This document shows, in pieces, positions 48,262 to 59,147 of a stretch of 64,000 nt of DNA. The position numbers and the translations under genes were made by a program. Under the pieces are notes generated by a model. It was not told the origin of the DNA. It did no database searches and saw nothing but the letters and a program-made list of their open reading frames with translations. The stretch is from Isoetes taiwanensis (lineage: Eukaryota; Streptophyta; Lycopodiopsida; Isoetales; Isoetaceae). How positions within the stretch are numbered: position 1 is the first letter of the stretch; every line of letters begins with the position of its first letter. The DNA lies in contig JAJEKV010000110.1 in assembly GCA_021234155.1 (NCBI GenBank), forward strand, positions 810,187 through 874,186, written 5' to 3'.

Positions 48262-48363
48262 GACGGGGTTAAACCCCATGTGAGGCCATCACGCCAAATA
48301 GGCTACACTCGTTAGGGCGAACCTGTTTATTCTGCCATAAATGGCCAAGCATGGGGTTTGACC
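48262..48363. repeat. Small foldback
   Basis: GGTTAAACCCCATGTGAGGC at 48266 is complementary, with few mismatches, to GGCCAAGCATGGGGTTTGACC at about 48342-48362. Confidence 0.65.
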
Positions 48364-48366
48364 GTT

Positions 48367-48999
48367 ACAATATAGAAGTTGGGTCCGTTTCTTCCTCATT
48401 CGTGCATTTTCCTGGCGCCACGTGGCGCAGCCAATACTGCGGAATGGCAGTTGGGTTAATGCATTCCGCCTGCTGCGCAGGTTAGGGTTCTTCGTTTTGT
48501 TTTTAGGGTTCTTCATTTTTAAGTCCGCCGCAGTTCGTCAGATGAAGCAGGTGCAAATAGATCGTCGGTTCTTCTTCAGATGAAGCAGGTTGCAAATAGA
48601 TCATCGATTCTTCATGCTCTGCTCGCCATAACAGAGCATTTTTCTTGCCGGATTTTGAAGAGACGATGTGTTTTTTGGGATCTTGAAACCCCCGTGACTT
48701 TGCTTTGCCGAGATTTTTTAAAGACACGCTCTGTGTTTTCTTTGTGTTTTCGCCCGGATCTTCTTTGTGTTTTATTTGGATTTTTCTTTGTGTCTTCGCC
48801 GGATCTTGAAGCCCTGCTCTGTTTCTTGCTGTGTTTTCGCCAGATCTTGCTGTGTTTTCGCCGGATTTTTGTTGTGTTTTCGCCAGATCTTGAAGCCCTG
48901 CTCTGCTTCGCCGGATTTTTGAAGCCCTGCTCTGTTTTTGAAGCATCTGAAGCTTCGCCAGATCTGCTGAGGAAGAAACGTCCCCAACTTCTATATTGT
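48367..48999. mobile_element. 633-bp TIR element with internal tandem repeats
   Basis: Inverted ends of about 31 bp: ACAATATAGAAGTTGGG then CCGTTTCTTCCTC at 48367, mirrored at 48968-48999 (GAGGAAGAAACG, CCAACTTCTATATTGT). The interior (48560-48960) is a tandem mosaic of CGCC(A/G)GATCTTGAAGCC, TTGCTGTGTTTTCGCC and CCTGCTCTG units. Long open frames on both strands here are made only of these repeats. Confidence 0.75.
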
Positions 49000-49000
49000 A

Positions 49001-49113
49001 GGGGAATGGAGGTTGGAGCCTCCATTCCGGTTTCAGTGACCAGCTCGGCCGCTAACGGTCGCGGACCCCACTGAAAACCTTAGGAATGGAGGCCCCAACC
49101 TCCATTCCCCTAT
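49001..49113. repeat. Foldback abutting the TIR element
   Basis: GGGGAATGGAGGTTGGAGCC at 49001 is the complement of GGCCCCAACCTCCATTCCCC ending at about 49110. Same class as 32051-32153. Confidence 0.8.
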
Positions 49114-49122
49114 ACAACAGCA

Positions 49123-49795
49123 TTCCAATTATAAAGCAAAAGCGCTCTATAGAGGATGGCAAAAAATTGATCCTAAAAAGAACACGCTACTGCAAATAAA
49201 ATGTTGGTGAAAAAGAAAACGCTGCTGGAAAAAAATCAATCGTTGCTGCAACGGTCATATTAGGCCTTTCGTTGACGTGTTAGAGTTCCATTATGAACTA
49301 AAGCATGCTAATGAACCATGATAAAAATTTGTATTTTGCATTTCTCTATCTATTTTTTGTTGGTGTATTTAGCTCCATCTAATGGTGATATTTTGAGCAT
49401 AAGTTTTGGATCTGTCTTTTCAAATTTTCGTCTTTAGAAGTAGATTTAACTGCCTCCAATTTCCGCATTGTTTTTTTTATTAAAATTGATAAATGCAAAG
49501 TGAATACATTGACGATTCTGTCATTAGACAATTTCAATAACAAAAATAATTACGAAAAAATAATATCCATTCTTGCCAATATCAACGTGCATTGTTGTCG
49601 AAGTTGCACATGTGGACGTTAAAAAACACATGCTATGGCATTAGCCCGGCAGCGTCGGGCACACGTTTACTAGTTCCAATTATAAAGCAAAAGCGCTCTA
49701 TAGAGGATGGCAAAAAATTGATCCTAAAAAGAACACGCTACTGCAAACAAAATGTTGGTCTGGAAAAAAATCAATCGTTGCTGCAACGATCATGG
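49123..49795 (+). repeat. About 130-bp direct repeat flanking a Helitron-like segment
   Basis: TTCCAATTATAAAGCAAAAG begins at 49123 and again at 49674, directly after the CTAG of a Helitron-type end, and continues to GTTGCTGCAACG(G/A)TCAT in both copies, with an indel near 49208. Confidence 0.8.
49644..49673 (+). mobile_element. Helitron-type 3' terminus
   Basis: GCCCGGC AGC GTCGGGC, nine bases, CTAG, then T. Same family layout as 19882 and 31273. Confidence 0.7.
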
Positions 49796-52620
49796 AAGAA
49801 AACGAACGAGCCTTTCTTCTATTGTCTATTTATCACGGCTATGGCCTATTCATTTACGCTATATCCTGGGTTGTCGTCTTCTTTATGCTATTGCATGATT
49901 ATCATGGCTACAACATGTTGGAATTACGGCTAATAACTGTGCTAAATCTAACGGCCAAATCTAAGATCACCAAAGACCTGTCGGTTAAGGACATTGATTC
50001 CGAACTAATAAACTTATTTCGAAACTAGGTTTGAAAAAGTGATAAGCATTACCAATTCATAAAAACCCAAGTTATTTTCAGCTCTCTAAACCAATAATAT
50101 TTTGACATGTGGCAATTTTTCTTTTTGCAAATCTGTATCGACGATTGTTGCTACAATTTTTGGGCTGCATTCCAGTTTTGTTGGCCTGCATTCCAATTTT
50201 TGTTCTGATGTTGGTCCCGATTTTGTGATAGACACAATCATGGTCGTCGGATTGGCAAAAATAGAAGGCTGAAAATAGCCTGACAAGTTTTCACATGAAG
50301 TGATTGGCCCGTCAAGCAACATTCCAGCACAATCAAAATGTCCGCCTCCAGCGTCGACCAGTTTCCTTGCACTGGAATGTGGCCCAGCGAGCCATTCCCT
50401 TATATGGATATCATGACCATTGATGCTTATTATGGCAAGGTATCTTGCCCTCATCTTGTATAGTGATTGGCATCCTTTCATCTTGTAGCGAATCAATCGA
50501 ATTGAACAAATGTAAGCATCTCATAAACATGACGACGTCCATTTTTTGAGCTTTTTTGTTCTAACTGTATCTTCATCTTGCATGACACCCTTTAGTCAAT
50601 GGAGCACTTATGCCAATCCCTAACATCCTTGGGTGGTCCTTCTTCTCACACTTCCTCCCCATAGAAGTACAAGCGAGACTTTGTATCTTCAATCGGCACA
50701 AACAAATTCAGTTGCTCCGAGGATGAACTCTTAATAGCTCTTGGAGATTACTGATCAGATAAGGAAATGGACCTCGTCAATGTCAAGATTGCGATCCAAG
50801 ATGGTGATTAGAATACTCCGTGTAAAAAGGGATAGCGGGATCCCATATCCATCATTTTATCATGTCTATGTCTTATCTAAGTTTATGATCTTGAGCCTTT
50901 TGTCACATTTTGGATGAATAATAAGTGTTTTCATCCTGCATGCATGCAAAGATAGAACTCTAAGCTAGTTAAGTCCTTAACCGAAATGTTAACATGGATG
51001 CATTAGTCATATGCTCCAGTTTAATGGTCTATTAAAAGCTATTTGCTCCCAAGCCAAGCCCGCCTATGATTTTCATATCACCCATGGAAGAATGAGACAC
51101 TATTATTGTGGTTGGTCCTAACGATTGACCCGAAACTATAAGGGCATGGTTGATGACTGTCAAAGAGGACGAAAAGTCCAGGGTCCAATAGCCATTGCAT
51201 GGTAGATTGTTAGATTTATGAAATCATTCAGGGTTTTTGCCCATCAAATTTCCTCCATAGAGACTTTGAAAAACACAGCCACAACTTGTTCACATGTTGC
51301 TTTACATTTGGTCTTCAAAGGAGATTGATATCAATGAGCTGGAGATTGCTAATTTTGTCCAAAGTCCATCCTCCAGGCTGACATGGCATACAAAAGGTTT
51401 TGCTGACGATCCTACCATCCAATGTGTGCCATCGACCAGTCATGAATGGTGCAGTTAGTAAAAATTGTTGCAACTATGCTTCTTAGAGTGAGTCCAACTT
51501 GAATTGATGAAAACTCTCTAGTTTTGCCTTAGAAATTTGATCTAAAAACGTTGGAAAAGAGTTTTTGACACTTTCACCTTCATTTGTAAGCAAAAAAGTT
51601 TATTTTGTTAAAGGAAACCACATCCAAAGTATATTAGTTGGACATGTTCAAGCTATGCTTTGAAGATTGCGTGGATCTAACTATCTTCTCAAAATGGAAG
51701 GCCAAATTATTTCCCTAGCATGCAGTAGCATGCCATGCGGTTGCATATGTAAGTAAATTAATCTTAAATTGTCTATAATCTAGCTATGATGCTACGCATA
51801 TGTCCATTATATATGCCTCAATAAAACAACTTTTAATGATGTTGAGAGCATAAAATGTGTAAGTTGTCAATGAAGAAGTATGTAGTGTAGCCATATTGAA
51901 TGTTAGGTCTATGATTAAAATTTACAATGTTTGATCATCTTATTTTTGTGAGTTTAAACAACAAAATTTAACCTCCTAGACTAGGAGGAGGTATGTACAT
52001 GTTTGAGTTACTTGGACTGGAAGGAGATACTTATATAGAGTTAGTAGGATACTTGCAATCAATGACTAGTCATATTTTCTTTGTTTGGGTTAAATTAGGC
52101 TTCAGGTTAAAATCATGCAGCTGAAAAATAAAATAGAATTTATTGTTCAACTTATAGAACTTATAACCAACTCCAAATGGATAGTGCATTTAAAGTGATT
52201 AAGAGCAAATGTATGGAGCTTTAGTTAGCCTTCATGGAAAAATATTTGAAAACAATGTGTAAACACTATGTCGCTTTGGTTGGATGCTTACTCAACTTAC
52301 ATAGAGACATTGTGCGTGCGTGCATGTGTGCGTGTGTGTGACAGCTGCGGACAGACGAAGTCGTCCACAGAGGCCCTTGGGAGCTACAACCATTCCTCGC
52401 AATCAATCGTTTGATAATGAATGTAGGGAGCTTAAACACTTGCTTCAATAGGTCACTGAACTCGCTTTGCACCCACCTTTGATCAGACTGTACCGCACTT
52501 TTCTCAAGGGAAGAAAGCTAGGTACATTGCGGAACATCAACAACAATGGTTCTATCTCCTAGACCATCATCCCATGACATTCTGGCAAATGATATTGAAC
52601 GAGCATTTGCAACCTACCAG
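49796..52620. other. Noncoding stretch
   Basis: Open frames exist at 49792-50028 (plus, 78 codons) and 50086-50496 (minus, 136 codons) but neither resembles a known protein; the latter is Cys/His-containing without a clear motif. A (TG)n-rich run lies at 52313-52340. Nothing else recognised. Confidence 0.35.
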
Positions 52621-52632
52621 GAACATCACTTT

Positions 52633-53160
52633 AGAATAGAATAAAATAGAATAGAATAGGTTTTTAGCGTCCACGGAGACCAATTGGCCTATGGGACCCA
52701 AACAAAAAAGAGAGCAGCAAGCATATTACTGACAGGATTAAAAAACCCCCGGCCCCGAAGGGTTTTCGAGGGAAAAACCTTAGCAATGGGTACATTACTT
52801 ACAGAAGCTTTATGACCACATTTGAGGTTCGAGTAGCAACAACACCACAAATGGGCCAGGCATTAGCCATTACAGAGGCAGAGGTCACCAAGGGCTTACA
52901 GCATCTTGCCAATGGCAAGGCAACAGATTTGGACGGCATGCAGGCAGAGCTGCTCAAATGGATCGGCTTTATGGTGCCCATCATAATGGCATTATTCAAT
53001 AGGGCATTGCAAGAAGGCTTTTTTCCACAGTGGACCATTAACAGGGTTGTTCCCATATACAAGGTTGGTGCCCCTCACTGCCTAGCCAATTACCACACCA
53101 TCATGGCCCCTTTGCTCTTTACCAAACTCTGGCTGGCATTGTCGAGCAACACTTGACGAT
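52633..53160. mobile_element. LINE B copy 3, internally inverted
   Basis: 52633-52790 is the family 3' end in minus orientation: GAATA tail, GTTTTTAGCGTCCACGGAGA, hairpin at 52724-52787. From about 52805 the strand switches: a plus-strand frame (52812-53156) encodes the N-terminal RT region, EVTKGLQHLANGKATDLDGM, QAELLKWIGF, NRALQEGFFPQWTINRVVPI, NYHTIMAPLLFTKL. The middle of the element is missing. This is the structure left by twin priming. Confidence 0.8.
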
Positions 53161-56100
53161 GTGGGTGAAGGAAGCAGAGGTATGGACTCTCATGCAGGTG
53201 TTAAGTTTTGGGATTCTTGGCATACACCTTGCAGCAGCAATCCATGACTGCCAGATGCTACAAGGCTGCCACAAATGCTCATGAATCAACAAAAACAAGG
53301 TGTGAAGACACTGCAAGAACAATAACAAATGCAAATAATGAACAAAACTCAATCATGATATTGATGCTCCAAAACGTGAGTGAAACCCTAAACAATGAGG
53401 AGAAATGGTCTCTCGAAATAGTAGAGCAAAATCCTAACCCTAACTAATATCTCATCTACCACAGATCTAGGCTAAATCTAGGCCATAGATCGTGGGATCT
53501 AATATGATACATACATGTGGCCCATGCCACTAATACTTATGTTTAGCCCATAGGGCTTACACTCCCTCCCCAACCAAACCAAACTATGTACAAACCTTTA
53601 TAGCATAAGGTTTGACGGTTTGGCATTTACAACAAAGTGTTCAAATTGAGGGGAGATAAGAATAATGTCGTCGACAAATCTGCTTGACCAAGGAATATGA
53701 ATGTCGATGAAGTAAAAATCATGAGAGATTGAGAAGGCTGTCACCACTTATCTTGAGCTTGCCACGAGCTCCTTTAAATCCAAAGAAGGCTAATCCAATG
53801 AGAAGCCTGTCACCACTTCTATAGAGCTTTCCATGAGCTCCTAATATATACGCCAATCAAAGTGTCTTGCAAAGAGTTGAACAAAAATGATGAACAAAAG
53901 TTGTTGAAGGGGCCGAAGGCCCGAACTCATCTTCACGTCATTTGTTGGATTTGAAAGAGTTTGAACAGACAATTGAACTTGAAAGAGTTGAGACATAAGC
54001 TGTTGAAGAGATGGAAGGCCCGATGTCATCTTCACGCCATTTGTTGAACTTGAAAGAGGCTCAACTGCCGGATGAGATTTACCAAAGTGTGGAACTGAAT
54101 GGCTCAACCGCCATGTATTATGGACGAAAGAGGTGACCAAAGTGTTGAACTAAAAAAGGCTCAACCGCCATGCATTATGGATGGAAGAGGTTGACCATAG
54201 TGTTGAAGAAGGCTCAACCGCCATGTATTATGGAGGGATGAGATTGATTGAAAAAGTTGTCTCTCAAACGCCCTGCATTTAGGTCGATGAGGTAAGCTTG
54301 ATTGTTGACTAAAGATTGTTGAAAAGAGCCTACACACGCCATATGGTTGATTGAGGTTTGTTGGTACAAGGGTGCAAAGAACATCGCTAGGAATGTGGCA
54401 GAAGTTGAGGGGTCCACCAAAATGTGCCAAAAATTTGCTCAAAATGCTACTTGCATCAAAAGTGGATCGGAAGTTGTGCTCGAAGTCATGCCATGACGGG
54501 TCAAGAAGTCACCATTCAAAGATCACGCCAAGAGATCGTGACTGATGCACATATCCCATTATTGAAGAATGGCCTTAACATGCTATTGGGTCATGTACGG
54601 CAAACCATAGATTATATCCTGAAATGATCGTGATCCTGTTTCTAGAAGCTATTGTCTCAAACTATGGGGCCGTGGAAACAATTAAAATTTCCACCTCATG
54701 GGGGTCATGGATGTGAAAATGATTTTTTTTTTTTTCAAAGATGGGAGTGGGCACGCCTCTGTCAGAGGAGCATGCCGTGATGCATGTTCACCCCGTGAGG
54801 TTCAGGCTGTGAGGGGCCTTGAAGAAATTTGAATTAATCCATGTCGTAGGGTCGTGGATATCAAAAACCTTCTCTCACCTTAAAAAGGCCGAGGTACTGA
54901 ATATGAAAAGTTCATTGCCACGTCGTGATGAACCGTGGGCTGTGAAACTTCCTGGAGCCATGCCGTGTGAAGGCGGTGGGATCTCTGATATGAGTGGGAT
55001 CTCTGATATGCTGAAGGTATTGGTCACTCCGTGGCATGCCGTGAAGGCAAAGAAAATTTCCAGGCTATGGGGCCGTGGATATCAAAAGTTGTGTTGATGC
55101 CATGAAAACCACCGTGATCCAGGCCATGTTTTTTACAAAAGCAAGAGGGCCATCAGAAAACACTCGGGGAGATTGAATGTGTCGTTGTTGGGGAAATCTT
55201 GAAGCTGAAACACCTTTTCTTCAGAGTAAAACATGTAAAGAAGTAAAGAGAACCTCCTGAATCTCGGACTATTATGTTGTAGAACTGGAAAACACAGAAC
55301 CAGATGTCTGTGGTTATGCATAGACAGGGCCGAATGATTTGTCCCCTTTTTCTTGAAGGCAGAGCAGATATTCAGGAAAATCTCTTTCTATTGAATCGAA
55401 AGCGAGCTGCTTCTGCTTGTGTGCAGGTGCTTCTTTTGTGCAGTGTTGGTCAGATTTGAGTCCCTATTGAAGGCCCAAGTGTGTTGACGGTGATTATTCA
55501 TATGCAAAGTGTGGCGAGATACTCTCAAAAGTACCCAAGATTTCAGACAATTCCTCTCGTCTGTTCCTTGAAGAATGAGTGAAGAATCGATTGTGCTTTG
55601 AAGATTTTGCTGCATGTTGAAATGGGACAGGCCATTTGAAACAAGGCCAAGCTCTAGTTTTGTGACATGAAAATCTCGAAATGGGATCTAAAACCAATTT
55701 TGCTCCAAAATTTCTTGTGGATTTTGTACGGAAAATTGGATTATATGATGGCAGAGCCGTTGGACATCCTTTTTGTGGAACTATCCATAGTTTGCCCATT
55801 GAGCACAAGCTAGATGCATAATGTATCTGCGTAGCCACAGAAAACAGTATTTTCAAAACAATTTCAGAAAGAAAGCTAAAGGATCGTTGTGCCCTTTGCT
55901 GAATAAAGGGCAAATAGCATAGTATTGGCAAAAATTGTCGATGAAGAACTGAGGGTTGAGAGAAATGAGTCTACTGAAAAATCTGACACTCCGGTTCACA
56001 CATTTTGATGTTCCGAGAGTCTCAGAAGGCCGATTGGTGTGAAGTGACCGGATTGGACTAGTTCCAGCTCTCTATAAGTCTGATTTGACTGATTTAAGGA

Positions 56101-56520
56101 GCTAATCTAGCTAAAACAAAGCAAGAAACATATTGGAGTGACTTTATTGGCCATACTGGAGTGATTTTTTGGGTGTTTTTTGGGTTAAATTTAGATCAAA
56201 TGGTAATCCGGTTATTCTGCATAGATGGCCTTTCCGAGACCCTGGGAAATGCATTTCCCATGGAATAACCAGAAATTGGCTTCTTTTTGCCAAAAAGTGA
56301 TCAATTTGACTGTTATAAGTTATGCACTTGTCATTATTTGGTCGGAATTAATCTACCTAGCACTTTTTTACTAAAAATATATTCATCACAAGCAAATTTC
56401 TAGCAAATCCAGTTACTCCGCGTGAATGGCCTTTTCAAGACTCTCGGAAAATGCGTTTGGCGTGGTGTGACCAGAGTCACTCATTTTCACTCAATTTTCA
56501 CTTTTCAAGGCAAATTTTTT
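53161..56520. repeat. Noncoding repetitive region
   Basis: No gene. Includes three tandem 54-56-bp units starting GGCTCAACCGCCATG at 54101, 54157 and 54211, GATTGAGAAGG / CTGTCACCACTT duplicates at 53725-53820, and GGGGCCGTGGA / GGGTCGTGGATATCAAAA repeats at 54665-55090. The sense of the repeats suggests an untranslated part of an unidentified retroelement. Confidence 0.45.
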
Positions 56521-56528
56521 GACATCGT

Positions 56529-57020
56529 TAGACCAATTAAAAGGTAAATCAAATTATTTACACAAAACTCCTAAATTTTGTCTTTTCTAATCCTCCGCAC
56601 GAGATTCAAGTCTTTGGGCATCACCGTGACTCTTTTAGGTGGATGGCGCATACGTTGCCCTCTTTGATTCTAAATAATCCTAATATGTGTCTTACTATGA
56701 ATTTCCCCTTTTTGGTGCAGGAAATGGACGGATAGAGGCATCACTCATATCTCTCATTTGTTTAATGATGCTGGTTACCAATTAAAAGGTAAGTAAAAAT
56801 ATTTACACAAAACTCCTAAATTTTGTCTTTTCTAATCCTTCGCACGAGATTCAAGTCCTTGGGCATCACCGTGACTCTTTTAGGTGGATGGCGCATAGGT
56901 TGCCCTCTTTGATTTTAAATAATCCTAATATGTGTCTTACTATGAATTTCCCTTTTCAGTGCAGGAAATGGATGGATAGAGGCATCACTCATATCTCTCA
57001 TTTGTTTAATGATGCTGGTT
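56529..57020 (+). repeat. 246-bp tandem duplication at a LINE 5' truncation
   Basis: ACCAATTAAAAGGTAA(A/G)T starts at 56530 and 56776; both copies run through CTTTTAGGTGGATGGCGCAT to CATTTGTTTAATGATGCTGG with a handful of differences. The second continues into the LINE coding sequence. Confidence 0.85.
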
Positions 57021-57675
57021 TTATTGAGTTTCATAATTCTAGTTTGGCTGACCTTGATGGGGAAAATGAGAGGTTATATCATGCAATCAAAGTTTGCCTC
57101 AGTCAGCGGGTCTGGCATAATGAAGAGATCTAGTGGCATATTAATGGTAAATCAGGTTACAAAGTGAGTCTGACTTACAAGTATTTGACAAGGGGTTACA
57201 CCTTGACTCTTCATACTAAATGGGGTATTTCTGCTGCAAGGTGCTCTGCTAATCCGAAGTTCATGTGGAATTCCCCCATTAATCCCAAAATTAAGGCTTT
57301 TATTTGGCAGCTTTGGCATAAGGCTTTAGCCACCTCCAAGAGATATAGGTTAAATATGGCTTCTTCTAGCCTGTGTGAGAGGTGGTTAGAGGAGGCTGAA
57401 GATGAAGATCACCTTTTTAAGAACTGCCTTTGGTCAGAATGGGTCCTTGAGTTGGCAGCTTGTGAATTTAACATCCCTGACCTATCCAGGATTTCCTTGG
57501 TCAATATCTTCTTTCCCCACAATCACAGGGACTGGAGAATTTACATCCTGTTTTGGAGGATGTGGAAAGCAAGAAATGCTATCATCCTTGATGAAGAAAT
57601 TATTTGGCCCTGGGCTGTGCTCAAACAATCCAAATATGATATCCTTTGGATCAATGAAGTATTTCTTTAAACTCA
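56640..57675 (+). mobile_element. LINE 3' end (zf-RVT region)
   Basis: Plus strand: KWMDRGITHISHLFNDAGFI, one stop at 57131, GKSGYKVSLTYKYL, then zf-RVT-like WNSPINPKIKAFIWQLWHKA, CERWLEEAEDEDHLFKNC and the C-terminus IYILFWRMWKARNAIILDEE. Nearly continuous frame 57164-57670. The RT is missing because of 5' truncation. Confidence 0.75.
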
Positions 57676-58893
57676 CTTTTTCTTCTGTTGTATCTCCAGG
57701 TAATATACTATTGGGACAGAAGAAATTGAAATGGAATCGATTTAACCTTATGGTTAACTCTATGTGGCTGGACCAATTCGGAGCTAACTCGCTGGTATAT
57801 CATGGAGATCAGTGCCGATGTGACTGTTCTTGCATTCAGAATTTCGATTTGAGAAGACTTTTGATATGTGAAGCTGTGGATCATACAGGCCGATTCAATC
57901 CGACCAAATTTCAGAATTGCAACTGCCTATACTGTGCTTGAGCACGTGTTTCTTTCTCGTGCAAAACTGGCCGTGTAACTTGGTCCCTAGGGTAATTTTG
58001 CCATTCCGGATGACGTGACAACATCGAATCTCCGTTCCGGTGCCTCCACAGTGCCCAAACAACAAAACACTTTGGTTTCTACATGGTCGCCCGTAGGACG
58101 CTCTACGGTTTGATAAGTTCCCCCAGACCGATCTTGGATTTTTCGGACCTGCCCGAAGCAGGGCCCATGAACGGAGGATTCAACGGTCGGATATGGAACC
58201 GAGCTCCGGGAGGGTGATCATTAGCGTGCGGCCCCCCGGAGGAGCGCTGCCAGGAAAGGCTGCCTCAGGAGGTCCTTGCTCTCCCCTCTTGTGAGGAGGC
58301 CTTGCAAGGTCCTGGCCCTCTTTGACTTGAGGAAGGGTCCCAGCTCGGCTGCCCAACAACGGGCTGCACAGACCGCTCTAATGCTAACTCCTTGATCGAA
58401 ACCTTGTCCGAAAATTCGAAAAATTGGCCTGTATGCTGGTGATGACTTAGGAAGCCAGCTGGCAAAAAATCGGAATTTAATTTCGTGCTATGCATTAATT
58501 ACGAATTTATGGATGCCGTGCAACTGCAAAAGCAGCCCTCGACTTTGGATTGCCACATCAGAAGGAGGGCAGATCCAAACTATATTCTGCATGTTCCCCT
58601 TGCTTCGTGTTCCCAAGTGCAACCTCTTGGCCAACTCCCAAGAGCAAAGGACCAAAACTCGGCCCCCAAAACGCAAACCCTCCAAGAACCTGGCAACTCA
58701 CAGGGTTTACATTTCGGAGGCCCTATCCTTGTCAGATTCGTCCAGGACCTTGTGCCGCCTTGAAGTAAAGAGGGGGGTGTCGGGGCGAGCACGGGCCCTA
58801 AAAACCCCCCGGAAGCAGCTTGCCCTAAAAGTCCTCTCTCGAAGGCCCTGGCGACTGACGGGCAAGCTTCCCTATCCGGAACCGTGATTACAA
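57676..58893. other. Noncoding stretch of unclear origin
   Basis: The GC-richer segment 58200-58890 has overlapping open frames on both strands without recognised motifs. May be LINE 3' flank or an LTR-type sequence. Confidence 0.35.
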
Positions 58894-59147
58894 GCAGGTG
58901 CATATAACACTATAGAACCTAGAACTTGAACCCTCATCTATGATAAAGGGAAGTACCTTAGGCAAGTTCTTGTAACCACAAATGGTAATGGCATGTATAC
59001 TCCATGGCCCTTTGTCCACATGGAGTATACATGCCATTACCACCTTTCGGCTTGATGTTTTGTGGTTACACGAACCTGCCTAAGATACTTCCCTTTATCA
59101 TAGACGAGGGTTCAAGTCCTAGGTGCAACAGCGCTATATGCACCTGC
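58894..59147. repeat. 254-bp near-perfect palindrome
   Basis: The arm GCAGGTGCATATA at 58894 mirrors TATATGCACCTGC ending at 59147; the arms include AGGGAAGTACCTTAGGCAAG and TTGTGGTTACACGAACCTGC. Symmetric around 59020, with GGCATGTATACTCCATG / CATGGAGTATACATGCC at the centre. Confidence 0.85.

Noticed and set aside
48503-49074. Basic 130-160-residue proteins on both strands
   Set aside because: They consist of the short tandem units of the foldback element, read in every frame.
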